Assembly: GCA_934233735.1 (NCBI GenBank)
Contig: CAKQGQ010000001.1
Coordinates: 124,001 to 188,000 of the forward strand
Origin: an uncultured Clostridia bacterium
GTDB taxonomy: Bacteria > Bacillota > Clostridia > Peptostreptococcales > Anaerovoracaceae
Direction: 5' to 3'
DNA: 64,000 nt
This document shows positions 23,711 through 31,790 of the stretch, one piece after another (within the stretch, counting starts at the first letter, position 1; each line of letters opens with the position of its first letter). The notes under the pieces are model-generated. The model saw only the letters and a program-made list of their open reading frames with translations. It was not told the origin of the DNA and made no database searches. The translations under genes and the position numbers were made by a program.

Positions 23711-24390
23711 ACGGTGCAGAATTTCAGAGTGTTTTGGCAGAAGCCTTGGAGCGAAGATATGCATCCATACCGGATCCCGAAGAACTTTCCTTTGATTATG
23801 AGTTTTCGCCGCAGTTTGAGCGGAAAATGAAGCGCATGATTCGTCGGTTTGACCACATACAGGGCAAAGAACAGCGAGCGGAGCGGAAAGAAACCAATTT
23901 CCGCTTCCGAAGGGTGGCTGTATTTGCCCTTGTTTTAGTGCTCTTAATGGCATTGGCGGCGTGCGCGGTACACTATATTATTATCTGGAACGAAGAAAAC
24001 AACGAAAAACAAGGCACGCTGGATGTGACATTTGAGCTTGAAAACCCCAACACTGAGGATTTGTTTACTTTCAAGGAGCCTGTTGTGCCTGACAGCTACA
24101 CGCGGGAAGTAACATTCCGTGAAGGAGATATTCAGGAAATTGAATATACTGACGAAAAGAACGGAAAAACGATTCAATATCACCAAACAGGAATATCAGA
24201 AACTATGGGTCTCAGCATAGACAATGATGATGAAAGCTTCACGCAGATAGAAATAAATGGGTTTAAAGGTTATGCGATAACCGAAGGAGAGGCACCGTTT
24301 ATTATATGGAGTGATGGAATTTCACTGTATATCATTTCTACCAACATTTCGTTCGATGAACTTTTCGCGATTGCCGAAAGTATACAGTAA
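23707..24390 (+). CDS. DUF4367 membrane protein, probable anti-sigma partner
   Basis: 227 residues starting MNGAEFQSVLAEALERRYASIPDP, overlapping the sigma stop by 4 nt. A cytosolic N-terminal region of about 75 residues precedes one membrane helix (VAVFALVLVLLMALAACAVHYIII). The external C-terminal domain is DUF4367-like (YTDEKNGKTIQYHQT, INGFKGYAI, IIWSDGISLYIISTNIS). The arrangement matches zinc-less anti-sigma regulators with an outside sensor. Function is inferred from topology and position. Confidence 0.8.
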   Translation: MNGAEFQSVLAEALERRYASIPDPEELSFDYEFSPQFERKMKRMIRRFDHIQGKEQRAERKETNFRFRRVAVFALVLVLLMALAACAVHYIIIWNEENNEKQGTLDVTFELENPNTEDLFTFKEPVVPDSYTREVTFREGDIQEIEYTDEKNGKTIQYHQTGISETMGLSIDNDDESFTQIEINGFKGYAITEGEAPFIIWSDGISLYIISTNISFDELFAIAESIQ

Positions 24391-24510
24391 AGTGTACTAA
24401 AAAAAATACAAAAAATATTTTGAATTTCTTGTCCCCAAATCACCCTTTCGTCGGTTTTAGTGTATAGAAGGGGAAAATTTTCGGCAGAAAGCCGTGGGGG
24501 AGGTAAGAAA

Positions 24511-25122
24511 ATGAGAAAGAAAAAAGTATTAACAGTACTCATAATTTGTATGTGTTTGTCGGCAAGCGGTGTTTTTGCATATTCAAAATTGCGTCCGGTA
24601 CAAGGAGAAAATGAATTCAGGGGCATCGGAGAAAATATGCAGTCATCGGTAAAGAGTTTACTGAGTGCAGATGCCCAAGATGCTATGGGGGAAGTATTAG
24701 GGACGAAAATAAGCAAAGCATATTTTGATGTAAGGTATGCGTCTTACAAATCCAGTCCACTGGAATATGAAAATCCAAAAGAAGAGGCATGGGAATCAAT
24801 AAAAAAAGAAGTCTGGGAAAGAGAATTTGCGGAGAAAAATTCCTTAATACCGACAGACGAAGAAATTAGAGCATATGTCGAAACAAACAAAGAAGGCTTT
24901 CATTCTACCGAAGAGGGAAAGGCATTGATAAAAGCTCTTTGCGAAGGTATGGGTTTGACAGAGGATGAATATTGGGAATATCACGAGAAATATGAAGCCC
25001 CTTTGGCTGTAATCCATAATAAGGTTGAACAATTTGCCAAAAACAAGAAAATCAAAATAGCTGCGAGTGATGAAATCAGCAGTACGATTCTTGATAATGA
25101 CTACTTTAATCAACTATCATAG
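24511..25122 (+). CDS. Secreted/anchored protein of unknown function, SurA-N-like helical region
   Basis: 203 residues from ATG 24511 after GGGGGAGG. The signal or anchor is KKKVLTVLIICMCLSASGVFA. The body is helical and charged; IPTDEEIRAYVETNKEGF and LTEDEYWEYHEKYEAPLAV resemble the N-terminal chaperone domains of SurA/foldase proteins, without any PPIase domain. Possibly part of the same stress operon as the sigma pair. Stop is amber. A 28-bp stretch of this gene recurs at 25557-25584. Confidence 0.65.
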   Translation: MRKKKVLTVLIICMCLSASGVFAYSKLRPVQGENEFRGIGENMQSSVKSLLSADAQDAMGEVLGTKISKAYFDVRYASYKSSPLEYENPKEEAWESIKKEVWEREFAEKNSLIPTDEEIRAYVETNKEGFHSTEEGKALIKALCEGMGLTEDEYWEYHEKYEAPLAVIHNKVEQFAKNKKIKIAASDEISSTILDNDYFNQLS

Positions 25123-25145
25123 GCTTTAGCAAGGAGGGGATTATT

Positions 25146-25556
25146 TTGGAAAACACGAAATGGAAAAGACCTTTAAAACTTCTGTGCGTAATCAGTGCGC
25201 TTGCCATGGTGGCACTGCCATGGTTCTCGTTTAATCCGAAAGTAATGGGATATTATTGGGGGATGGATTCACTGCTCTATGCGTGGGTTCCGCTTATCAT
25301 CATTGCGCTGTATTTATTTCAATGGAAAACCAACAAAATAGGAAATATCATACTTGCAGAAGCTGCCTTGTTTTCGCTGCTGGGCATCTATGTATATGCG
25401 TTCTTTTACTGGCCGTGCAGCATTACAGGCGATGCACCGGATATGGGAGTGAGCCTTTCGGCAGCGCTTCCGACTTTCTGGATTGGCTTTGCGGTAATGC
25501 TTTGTACTTGGATGGTGTTTCAAGTATATTTTATTCGACAGTGTGTCCGCAAATAG
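25146..25556 (+). CDS. Small membrane protein, unknown function
   Basis: 136 residues, starting at TTG 25146 with AAGGAGGGG upstream. Four predicted membrane segments (LLCVISALAMVALPWFSF, LLYAWVPLIIIALYLF, NIILAEAALFSLLGIYVYAFFY, FWIGFAVMLCTWMVFQVYF). No known family recognised. Stop is amber. Probably cotranscribed with its neighbours. Confidence 0.65.
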   Translation: MENTKWKRPLKLLCVISALAMVALPWFSFNPKVMGYYWGMDSLLYAWVPLIIIALYLFQWKTNKIGNIILAEAALFSLLGIYVYAFFYWPCSITGDAPDMGVSLSAALPTFWIGFAVMLCTWMVFQVYFIRQCVRK

Positions 25557-25584
25557 GGCTTTCATTCTGCCGAAGAGGGAAAGG
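25557..25584. repeat. 28-bp copy of an internal segment of the gene at 24511
   Basis: 27 of 28 bases match 24895-24922, which is coding (EGFHSTEEGK) in the exported-protein gene. The second copy is non-coding, starting right after the stop of the preceding membrane protein. The match is too long for chance in 64 kb, so this is a duplication scar or the relic of a lost paralogue. Confidence 0.85.
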
Positions 25585-25599
25585 GGGTTACAGGAAATA

Positions 25600-25893
25600 A
25601 TGGAAAAACACAAAAGAAAAATATCTGAGAAAAAAATAATGTTGTTCATACTAATCGCCTCGATTGCAGCGGTAGCAATCTATTTGATTTTTTTAATACC
25701 GCATTCAACGACAACGGAATTTTTTCAAAGTGATATAAGAGATGAAGCAATTACAACTTATCCGCTGTCCCGCGAGGAATATATTATAGAATCTGCGAAG
25801 TTGTTTTTAATAATAAACATCCCGAATGTTTTAATTCTCATAAAGCACTTTAGCCGATTTCTTGCAGAAAAGCTAAGCTGGAAGCTAAAATGA
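25600..25893 (+). CDS. Small two-span membrane protein, unknown function
   Basis: 97 residues from ATG 25600 (MEKHKRKISEKKIMLFILIASIAAVAIYLIFLIP). A second hydrophobic segment, SAKLFLIINIPNVLILIKHF, lies near the C-terminus. An upstream in-frame extension runs through the duplicated 28-bp segment and is unlikely to be coding. No family recognised. Confidence 0.55.
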   Translation: MEKHKRKISEKKIMLFILIASIAAVAIYLIFLIPHSTTTEFFQSDIRDEAITTYPLSREEYIIESAKLFLIINIPNVLILIKHFSRFLAEKLSWKLK

Positions 25894-25967
25894 TGTAGCA
25901 GCATAAGGGAAAGACATATTGGTTTTAATACATTTGCCCGTTGAAGAAATCGAGAGGTGAGAACGTC

Positions 25968-26312
25968 ATGAAAAAATTTTGGAAAATCTGTATAGCAGCG
26001 GTACTGCTGATTGCGGTTTTAGTCAGCGTTAATCGTTTGTATTTTGCGAATTTTGACAGCACGACAGGATTTCGGCTTGCGGAAAAAACTGCGCAGAAAG
26101 AAATCGCAAAACTCTATCCGAATTTGGATCTTACAGAGGCAGAGGCAGATGTGAGCTGTTCGGTGCAAACGCGTTACTGTTTTCGATTGCGGGGAGAAAT
26201 ACAAGTGCTGTATTTTTGGGAAGAAAGCGGAAACAGCATTTCTGTATTTTTGAACGGATATCTGCCGATATGGGCGCGTCTTATAATCATCCGCACCACA
26301 CCGCTGCAGTAG
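25968..26312 (+). CDS. Membrane-anchored small protein, unknown function
   Basis: 114 residues from ATG 25968 with GAGAGGTGAG upstream. One N-terminal anchor (KICIAAVLLIAVLVSVNRLYF), then FRLAEKTAQKEIAKLYPNLDLTEAEADVS and a beta-rich end with hydrophobic WARLIIIRTT. The C-terminus could be a frameshifted end, since a long gene-free stretch follows. Stop is amber. Confidence 0.5.
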   Translation: MKKFWKICIAAVLLIAVLVSVNRLYFANFDSTTGFRLAEKTAQKEIAKLYPNLDLTEAEADVSCSVQTRYCFRLRGEIQVLYFWEESGNSISVFLNGYLPIWARLIIIRTTPLQ

Positions 26313-26759
26313 CTTGAGACCTATCCAGCGGGGTTTCCATTGTAGCCTGTTTCTTGCAGAAAAGCGGTCGCAATGTATATTTACATTCCATTTGATATTT
26401 TTAAGACAGTTCGCGTGTCTTTTTTTCCAATTTAATACAGAGACTCTGCTTCCCACAATGTTCTATTAAAAATACAATTCTACACGATGATACAAGCGTT
26501 GAAATTTCAACGTTTGCAAATGGCGGAATTTTTTCTGCTTTATTTATACCCAGCACGTGAGCCAATAAAAAAATCAGCTTTTACATTTACTGTATTTTTT
26601 TACATGCCAAGCAGCGAAAAAATGAAGTTTGGTATGTAAATATACATTTTTCCAAGAAATGTAAGCACTCTGCGGCGCGGAGGTAAGGGAGCGCAGCCAA
26701 AATATAAGCGACCGACCTACAAGATATAAGTGCTCTGAGCACCGCCTCCGCCCCAAGAA
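26313..26759. other. Gene-free stretch with inverted repeats
   Basis: No convincing gene in about 450 bp. It holds an inverted pair of 18-mers, AATGTATATTTACATTCC (26372-26389) and its 17/18 complement at 26633-26650. There is also a local inverted repeat TTTACATGCCAA/TTGGTATGTAAA (26601-26612 and 26631-26642, 11 of 12) and a perfect 16-bp palindrome CGTTGAAATTTCAACG (26497-26512). Possibly a decayed small mobile element or accumulated regulatory sites. Confidence 0.5.
26403..26427 (+). terminator. Likely terminator of the unknown membrane-protein operon
   Basis: AAGACA/TGTCTT with a GTTCGCG loop, followed by seven T. The stem is short, so strength is moderate. Confidence 0.5.
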
Positions 26760-26763
26760 AAAA

Positions 26764-26793
26764 GCGTCCTTGAATCGCAGGATTCAAGGACGC
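26764..26793 (-). terminator. Strong terminator downstream of yqeY
   Basis: A perfect 13-bp stem GCGTCCTTGAATC/GATTCAAGGACGC with a GCAG loop, flanked by A and T runs on both sides. Confidence 0.9.
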
Positions 26794-26805
26794 AATTTTT
26801 TTCGG

Positions 26806-27255
26806 TTATTTTTTCAGAAATTCCTGGACGAGCTGCTTAACCTGGTTTCCGTCAGCAAGGCCTTTGACTTTCGCCATCACAGGCCCCATGAGTTTTCCCA
26901 TGTTCTGCATGCCGCCTTCAATACCTAATTCAGACGCGGTTCCTTCGATGATTTCACGAATCTTCTTGTCGGAAAGCTGTTCCGGCAGGTATCTTTTCAG
27001 TATTTCAATCTCTGATTTATAGGAATCGATTAAATCGGTTCTTCCGGCTTTTTCAAAATCAGCGAGGGCATCTTTTCTCATTTTAACCTGTTTCGATAAA
27101 ATTGCTGCAATGCCGTCATCATCCAGTTCTTCACGGTGGTCAACCTCGTATTGCTTGATTGCCGCGCGAGCGAAACTGATTGTGTTTTTGGCGATTTCGT
27201 CGTGCGCTTTCATAGCTTCCTTAAAATCAGCCATCAACTTTTCTTTTATTGCCAT
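26806..27255 (-). CDS. yqeY: GatB/YqeY domain protein
   Basis: 149 residues, the standard length. IKEKLMADFKEAMKAHDEIAKNTISFARAAIKQYEVDHREELDDD, KRYLPEQLSDKKIREII and MGKLMGPVMAKVKGLADG are the conserved YqeY blocks. It shares the tail domain of GatB (tRNA-binding), but its own role is unsettled. Downstream of rpsU, the usual Firmicute pairing. Confidence 0.94.
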   Translation of the reverse strand: MAIKEKLMADFKEAMKAHDEIAKNTISFARAAIKQYEVDHREELDDDGIAAILSKQVKMRKDALADFEKAGRTDLIDSYKSEIEILKRYLPEQLSDKKIREIIEGTASELGIEGGMQNMGKLMGPVMAKVKGLADGNQVKQLVQEFLKK

Positions 27256-27322
27256 TTTTATTCACCTCGATTCACGAAGCCTCTAAGGGTCGTATCTCAG
27301 GTAAGAAATGACTGCGAATGTA

Positions 27323-27502
27323 TTAGTATTTCTTAGCCTTTTTTCTAGCGGCTTCAGATTTTTTCTTTCTCTTTACGCTTGGTTTTTCGTAATGTTCTCT
27401 TTTTCTGAGTTCGCTCATAACGCCGTCTCTGGCGCAGGATCTCTTGAATCTCTTAAGAGCGGATTCCAAACTTTCGTTTTCTCTTACGATAACTTGTGCC
27501 AT
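27323..27502 (-). CDS. rpsU: 30S ribosomal protein S21
   Basis: 59 residues starting MAQVIVRENESLESALKRFKRSC, with a CAGGAGGTG RBS; basic tail KRKKKSEAARKKAKKY. Full length. Cotranscribed with yqeY. Confidence 0.97.
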   Translation of the reverse strand: MAQVIVRENESLESALKRFKRSCARDGVMSELRKREHYEKPSVKRKKKSEAARKKAKKY

Positions 27503-27696
27503 ATTCCAATTCACCTCCTGACTTACATGAAATAATTAAGCCGAAAGCAGCCCGGCTGCCTATAACGAAAGTATTATACACTTTTTTCGTCGTTTTCGCA
27601 AGGATTTTTATGAAAAAAATGCAATAAATCAAAAGCTCTGCACATAAAATGAAAAATAGCATACGCGCAAGGAGCAGGGAAGTAGGTGGAAGCACG

Positions 27697-27936
27697 ATGA
27701 GATTGCTTGCTGAGATGGAATATGACTTGGACTTTCGCAAGCCGCGCGTGACGGCAGTCGAAAATTATGTGATAGTGGAAAGCTTCAAAGAAATTACCAT
27801 GATTACGCAGACAGCGGTTACGGTAAAAAATGACCGAAGGTATGTGACGGTCGTGGGGGAAAATTTTGTGCTGAGGGAGATAAGCGAAGGGAGAATGGTC
27901 GTTGAGGGAACGCTGCAAAGAATTGAATTTTTATAG
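27697..27936 (+). CDS. yqfC: Sporulation protein YqfC (YabP/YqfC family)
   Basis: 79 residues from ATG 27697 (RBS GTAGGTGG), or 95 from ATG 27649, which has no RBS. Contains the family strand pattern PRVTAVENYVIVESFKEITMI followed by VTVVGENFVLREISEGRMVVEGTLQRIEF. Expressed in the mother cell in spore formers. It overlaps yqfD, its constant partner. Confidence 0.88.
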   Translation: MRLLAEMEYDLDFRKPRVTAVENYVIVESFKEITMITQTAVTVKNDRRYVTVVGENFVLREISEGRMVVEGTLQRIEFL

Positions 27937-29086
27937 GTGCCGCCTGCAGCTTCGGATTGAAGGCTTCAAAGCAGACAAGCTGCTTAACATGGCTTTTCGC
28001 AAACGAATCTTCATGCGCCGGATCTGTGTGCTTTCGGAGACGGAAATCACCGTATGGATTGCAGCAAGCGATTTAAAGAAGCTGAAGAAACTCGCAAAAT
28101 CCCTCTATAAAATTACGGTTTTGCAGGAAAAGGGGCCGGAATGCGGGCTGAAAAAAATCCGCAGGCAGCCTTTCGTGCTGCTGGGAATCGCACTGGCAGC
28201 GGCGGTTATTTTCACGCGCTCGCTTCTCATCAGCACCGTCATCGTCGATGGCTACAAGGCGATTCCCGAGGAAAGCCTGCGAAAATGCCTGTCCGAGTCC
28301 GGAATTTACGAGGGGGCGTGGAGACCTGACATCGAGTGGGAAAAGGCGCGAAAAACGCTTTATGACACCTTTCCGGAGATTACATGGGTGAAGCTCGTTT
28401 ACGACGGAACGGCGGTGTATCTGGACATTTCGGAAACCGACGATTTAAGGGATACGAGCAGGACGGATGCAGACGGCGATGCAGAAGATACGGACGATGC
28501 GGAAGACACAGGAAAGAAAATCACCTATATCGATTTGGTCGCCGAAAAATCCGGATATGTGGAGAGCGTGCAGCCGCTTTGGGGCGAGGAGCGCGTGGAA
28601 GCGGGCGATTATGTGAAAAAGGGGCAGGTTTTAATCGGAGGCTGCATTCCGATTGAGCCGACGACTTTTGAAGAGGGTGATGCGAAGGAATACTATGTGA
28701 AGGCGCAGGGCGAAGTCTGGGCGCGGGTTCCGTACCGCTTGAATTTTGCGCAGGAACGCTATAAGGAAAACGCCCGCGGCCTGCAGGATGAGAACGCAGA
28801 AGAGTTCGCAGAAGAAAGCGCGCAGGGCGGAGAAAACGAGAAAATTATCATCGAAAACAAGACGGAGCGTACGCCGGAAGAGATAAAAGCCAAGGCGGAG
28901 CAGCAAATCCGACTCTGGGCGAAAGAAAATCTTCCGGAAAATGCAGAAATTTTAAATAAAAGTTTGAATTTTACGCCAAAAGAAAATATAATAGAAATAG
29001 GTGTGACTTTGGAAGTCCGCCGCGAAATAACCAAAGAACAGGAGACAGTAGTTGGACAGGAAAATTCAGATCACAGAGGAGATTGA
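27902..29086 (+). CDS. yqfD: Sporulation protein YqfD
   Basis: 394 residues if started at TTG 27902 (a second TTG at 27923 is possible). The N-terminus has YRCRLQLRIEGFKADKLLNM and a basic region, then one membrane helix (FVLLGIALAAAVIFTRSLLISTVIV). The C-terminal external part carries a POTRA-like segment and ITYIDLVAEKSGYVESVQPLWGEERVEAGDYVKKGQVLIGG. Acidic and Ala/Glu-rich insertions lengthen it. Downstream phoH begins inside its last codons. Confidence 0.88.
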   Translation: MRERCKELNFYRCRLQLRIEGFKADKLLNMAFRKRIFMRRICVLSETEITVWIAASDLKKLKKLAKSLYKITVLQEKGPECGLKKIRRQPFVLLGIALAAAVIFTRSLLISTVIVDGYKAIPEESLRKCLSESGIYEGAWRPDIEWEKARKTLYDTFPEITWVKLVYDGTAVYLDISETDDLRDTSRTDADGDAEDTDDAEDTGKKITYIDLVAEKSGYVESVQPLWGEERVEAGDYVKKGQVLIGGCIPIEPTTFEEGDAKEYYVKAQGEVWARVPYRLNFAQERYKENARGLQDENAEEFAEESAQGGENEKIIIENKTERTPEEIKAKAEQQIRLWAKENLPENAEILNKSLNFTPKENIIEIGVTLEVRREITKEQETVVGQENSDHRGD

Positions 29087-30026
29087 CAGACGCGAACTTT
29101 TCGGGAATTTGGATGTCAACTTAGATATGATAAAGGAAGCGACGGGAGTCGAAATTTTTCAGCGAGACGACGCTTTGACTTTGAAGGGAGACGAGGAAGC
29201 GGCACTTGACCGCGCGGGAAAAATACTGGATGAGATGATGAGCGTTTTGGCGGGAGGCGAGGTTCTGGACAAACAAAAAGTGCAGTATATTATCGCCCTT
29301 GACAGCGAAGGCGTTTCGTACAAGGAAAGCCGCGTCAGCAAGGATGTTATCTGCTTTACGCATAAAGGAAAACCGCTCAAGCCCAAGACGCTGGGGCAGA
29401 AGCAGTATGTAAACAGCATCCGCGAAAAGGACATTGTTTTCGGCGTCGGGCCTGCCGGAACCGGCAAGACCTATATTGCCGTGGCAATGGCGATAAACGC
29501 GTATAAGAACAAAGAAGTGCAGAAAATAATTCTGGCAAGACCTGCGGTGGAAGCCGGGGAAAGACTGGGATTTTTGCCGGGAGACCTGCAGGATAAGGTT
29601 GACCCGTATCTCCGTCCGCTTTACGATGCGCTCTATGATGTGCTGGGAAGGGATGCGGCGCTGAAGCTGAAAGAAAAGGAAGTCATCGAGGTCGTTCCGC
29701 TTGCGTATATGAGAGGAAGGACGCTTGACAATTCGTTTATTATACTGGATGAGGCGCAGAACACCACAAGGGAGCAGATGAAGATGTTTCTGACCCGTAT
29801 GGGCTTTGGCTCGAAGGTTGTGGTTACGGGCGATGTAACGCAGATCGACCTGCCTCGGGGAAAGAAATCCGGGCTGGTTGAGGCGCTTCGGGTTTTGAAG
29901 AATGTCAGGGACATCGATGTGTGCTATCTGAAGGACACCGATGTGGTAAGACACGAACTGGTAAGAAAAATCATCAACGCTTATGAGCAGTATTATAAGA
30001 AATATCCGGAGGAAATGCAGGAGTAA
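29052..30026 (+). CDS. phoH: PhoH-family ATPase
   Basis: 324 residues from TTG 29052 after CAGGAGAC. Walker A is GPAGTGKT and Walker B FIILDEAQNTT; the RPAVEAGERLGFLPGD and TGDVTQIDLP motifs define PhoH/YbeZ proteins. Predicted ATP-dependent RNA helicase or nucleotide-binding partner of YbeY in ribosome maturation; in Firmicutes it sits next to ybeY as here. It overlaps yqfD by 35 nt and touches ybeY (one-base overlap). Confidence 0.95.
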   Translation: MDRKIQITEEIDRRELFGNLDVNLDMIKEATGVEIFQRDDALTLKGDEEAALDRAGKILDEMMSVLAGGEVLDKQKVQYIIALDSEGVSYKESRVSKDVICFTHKGKPLKPKTLGQKQYVNSIREKDIVFGVGPAGTGKTYIAVAMAINAYKNKEVQKIILARPAVEAGERLGFLPGDLQDKVDPYLRPLYDALYDVLGRDAALKLKEKEVIEVVPLAYMRGRTLDNSFIILDEAQNTTREQMKMFLTRMGFGSKVVVTGDVTQIDLPRGKKSGLVEALRVLKNVRDIDVCYLKDTDVVRHELVRKIINAYEQYYKKYPEEMQE

Positions 30027-30505
30027 TGAATATTTATTTTGAAGAGGGACATGTCGTTTCGGAAGCGCTTTTGGAGAAGATGACCGAGGCGGCGGAATAT
30101 GCCGTGGAATCGGAAAATCTGCTGAATCTGGACAAGCAGCGGTGCGAGCTGAGCGTTACCTTCGTCGGGCTTGACGAGATACACGAGCTGAACCGGGAGT
30201 ACCGCGGGGTGGACAGACCCACGGATGTGCTTTCGTTTCCGCAGTTTGAAGATTTGGAAGAGGAAATTCCGGAAGTCGGGGAAATCTGCCTCGGCGATGT
30301 TGTGATCTGCCGGGAAAAGGCGGAAGAACAGGCGGAGGAATTCGGACATTCCTTTGAAAGAGAGCTGGTTTATCTCTTCACTCACAGCGTTTTGCACCTT
30401 TTGGGCTACGACCATATGGAAGAGGACGAAAAAAAGGTGATGAGACAGCGCGAGGAAGAAATCATGGAACAGATCGGACTTATGCGTCAGGAGGGATTGA
30501 AATGA
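30026..30505 (+). CDS. ybeY: Endoribonuclease / rRNA maturation factor YbeY
   Basis: 159 residues. The zinc-binding signature HSVLHLLGYDH is complete (H-x3-H-x4-DH), preceded by YRGVDRPTDVLSFPQFE and GDVVIC. It processes 16S rRNA ends and takes part in ribosome quality control. In Bacillus a pgpH-like gene (yqfF) lies between phoH and ybeY and dgkA after it; both are absent here. Confidence 0.95.
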   Translation: MNIYFEEGHVVSEALLEKMTEAAEYAVESENLLNLDKQRCELSVTFVGLDEIHELNREYRGVDRPTDVLSFPQFEDLEEEIPEVGEICLGDVVICREKAEEQAEEFGHSFERELVYLFTHSVLHLLGYDHMEEDEKKVMRQREEEIMEQIGLMRQEGLK

Positions 30506-30882
30506 TGTACAGAGACTTATACGAAAAAGCAAAGGAAATGCTGCCGAGAGCCTATGCTCCGTTTTCAAAATTCAGAGTCGGCGCGGCGCTTTTGACCAAA
30601 GAAGGGGAAGTTTATACGGGCTGCAATGTTGAAAACTCTTCCTTCGGGGCTACGATTTGCGCAGAAAGAACGGCGTTTGTCAAAGCAATTTCCGAGGGAG
30701 AAAGCGAGTTTGAGGCGATTGCAATTGTCTGCGAGGATGGAGAGGCATGGCCTTGCGGTATCTGCAGGCAGTTTATGAAGGAATTTTGTGACGACGACTT
30801 TAAAATTATCACAGGAGACGATGAGGAAAGCCTCAGAGTTTACACGATGGATGAAATATTACCGGAGGGATTCAGGCTTTAA
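30502..30882 (+). CDS. cdd: Cytidine deaminase
   Basis: 126 residues. Zn motifs CAERTAFVKA (C-A-E, catalytic Glu) and PCGICRQFMKEF (PCGxCRQ) are intact, with the N-terminal YAPFSKFRVGAAL. Homotetrameric type. It overlaps ybeY and abuts era by one base. Pyrimidine salvage. Confidence 0.96.
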   Translation: MMYRDLYEKAKEMLPRAYAPFSKFRVGAALLTKEGEVYTGCNVENSSFGATICAERTAFVKAISEGESEFEAIAIVCEDGEAWPCGICRQFMKEFCDDDFKIITGDDEESLRVYTMDEILPEGFRL

Positions 30883-31790
30883 TGAGAACAGGATTTATCG
30901 GAATTATCGGCAGACCGAATGTCGGCAAATCGACGCTGCTGAACGCGATTCTCGGGGAGAAAATCGCAATAACCACGGACAAGCCGCAGACGACCCGAAA
31001 CACGATTCGAGGCATCTATACGGACATTCCGGAGGGAGATTATGACAAAGGCGTACAGATGGTTTTCATCGACACGCCGGGCATTCACAAGCCGCACAGC
31101 AAGCTCGGAAGCTTTATGACCGAATCGGCAATCAATACTTTTAAAGAGGTGGATGTCATCCTGTTTCTGGTGGATGAGCCGCTCGGAAGAGGTCCCGGGG
31201 ACAAATACATTCTGGAAATGCTGAAGGAAGTAAAGACACCGAAGCTTTTGATTATTAACAAAATCGACCGCATGGATCCAGAGGAGTTCCGCGGGATTTA
31301 CGAGGAATACAGCCAAATGGGCGTTTTCGACGATGTGCTCGGAACCTCTGCACTCGAAGGAAAGAATGTGAAGACGCTGCTTTCGCGCATTGAGGAATTT
31401 TTGGAAGAGGGACCGATGTATTTCCCGGAGGATATGATTACAGACCATCCGGAGCGTTTCATCGTCAGCGAAATTATCCGCGAAAAGCTGCTGCTGTATC
31501 TGCAGGACGAGGTGCCGCACGGTGTGGCGGTCGAGATTGAAAGCTATGCGGAAGAAAAGAACATTACGAAAATCGGCGCGGTGATTTACTGCGAGCGGAA
31601 ATCGCATAAGGGCATTATCATCGGCAAAGAGGGAAAGAAGCTGAAAGGAATCGGCAAGAGCGCGCGGCTTGAAATCGAAGCGCTTCTGGGCACGAAGGTC
31701 TTTTTGGAGCTTTGGGTCAAAGTCAAGGAAAACTGGCGCGACTCGGATTTCGCTCTGTCGAATTTCGGATATAAGGAGCTGAACCAATGA
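30882..31790 (+). CDS. era: GTPase Era
   Basis: 302 residues. G1 GRPNVGKSTLLN, G3 DTPGIHKPHSKLG, G4 NKID and G5-like TSAL, followed by a KH domain (IIGKEGKKLKGIGKSARLEIEALLG). It binds 16S rRNA 3' end during 30S assembly. Tightly packed between cdd and recO. Confidence 0.97.
   Translation: MRTGFIGIIGRPNVGKSTLLNAILGEKIAITTDKPQTTRNTIRGIYTDIPEGDYDKGVQMVFIDTPGIHKPHSKLGSFMTESAINTFKEVDVILFLVDEPLGRGPGDKYILEMLKEVKTPKLLIINKIDRMDPEEFRGIYEEYSQMGVFDDVLGTSALEGKNVKTLLSRIEEFLEEGPMYFPEDMITDHPERFIVSEIIREKLLLYLQDEVPHGVAVEIESYAEEKNITKIGAVIYCERKSHKGIIIGKEGKKLKGIGKSARLEIEALLGTKVFLELWVKVKENWRDSDFALSNFGYKELNQ

Noticed and set aside
13866..26508. Shared 16-mer CAAGCGTTGAAATTTC at 13866 and 26493
   Set aside because: One exact 16-mer pair is about what chance gives in 64 kb when both strands are counted.
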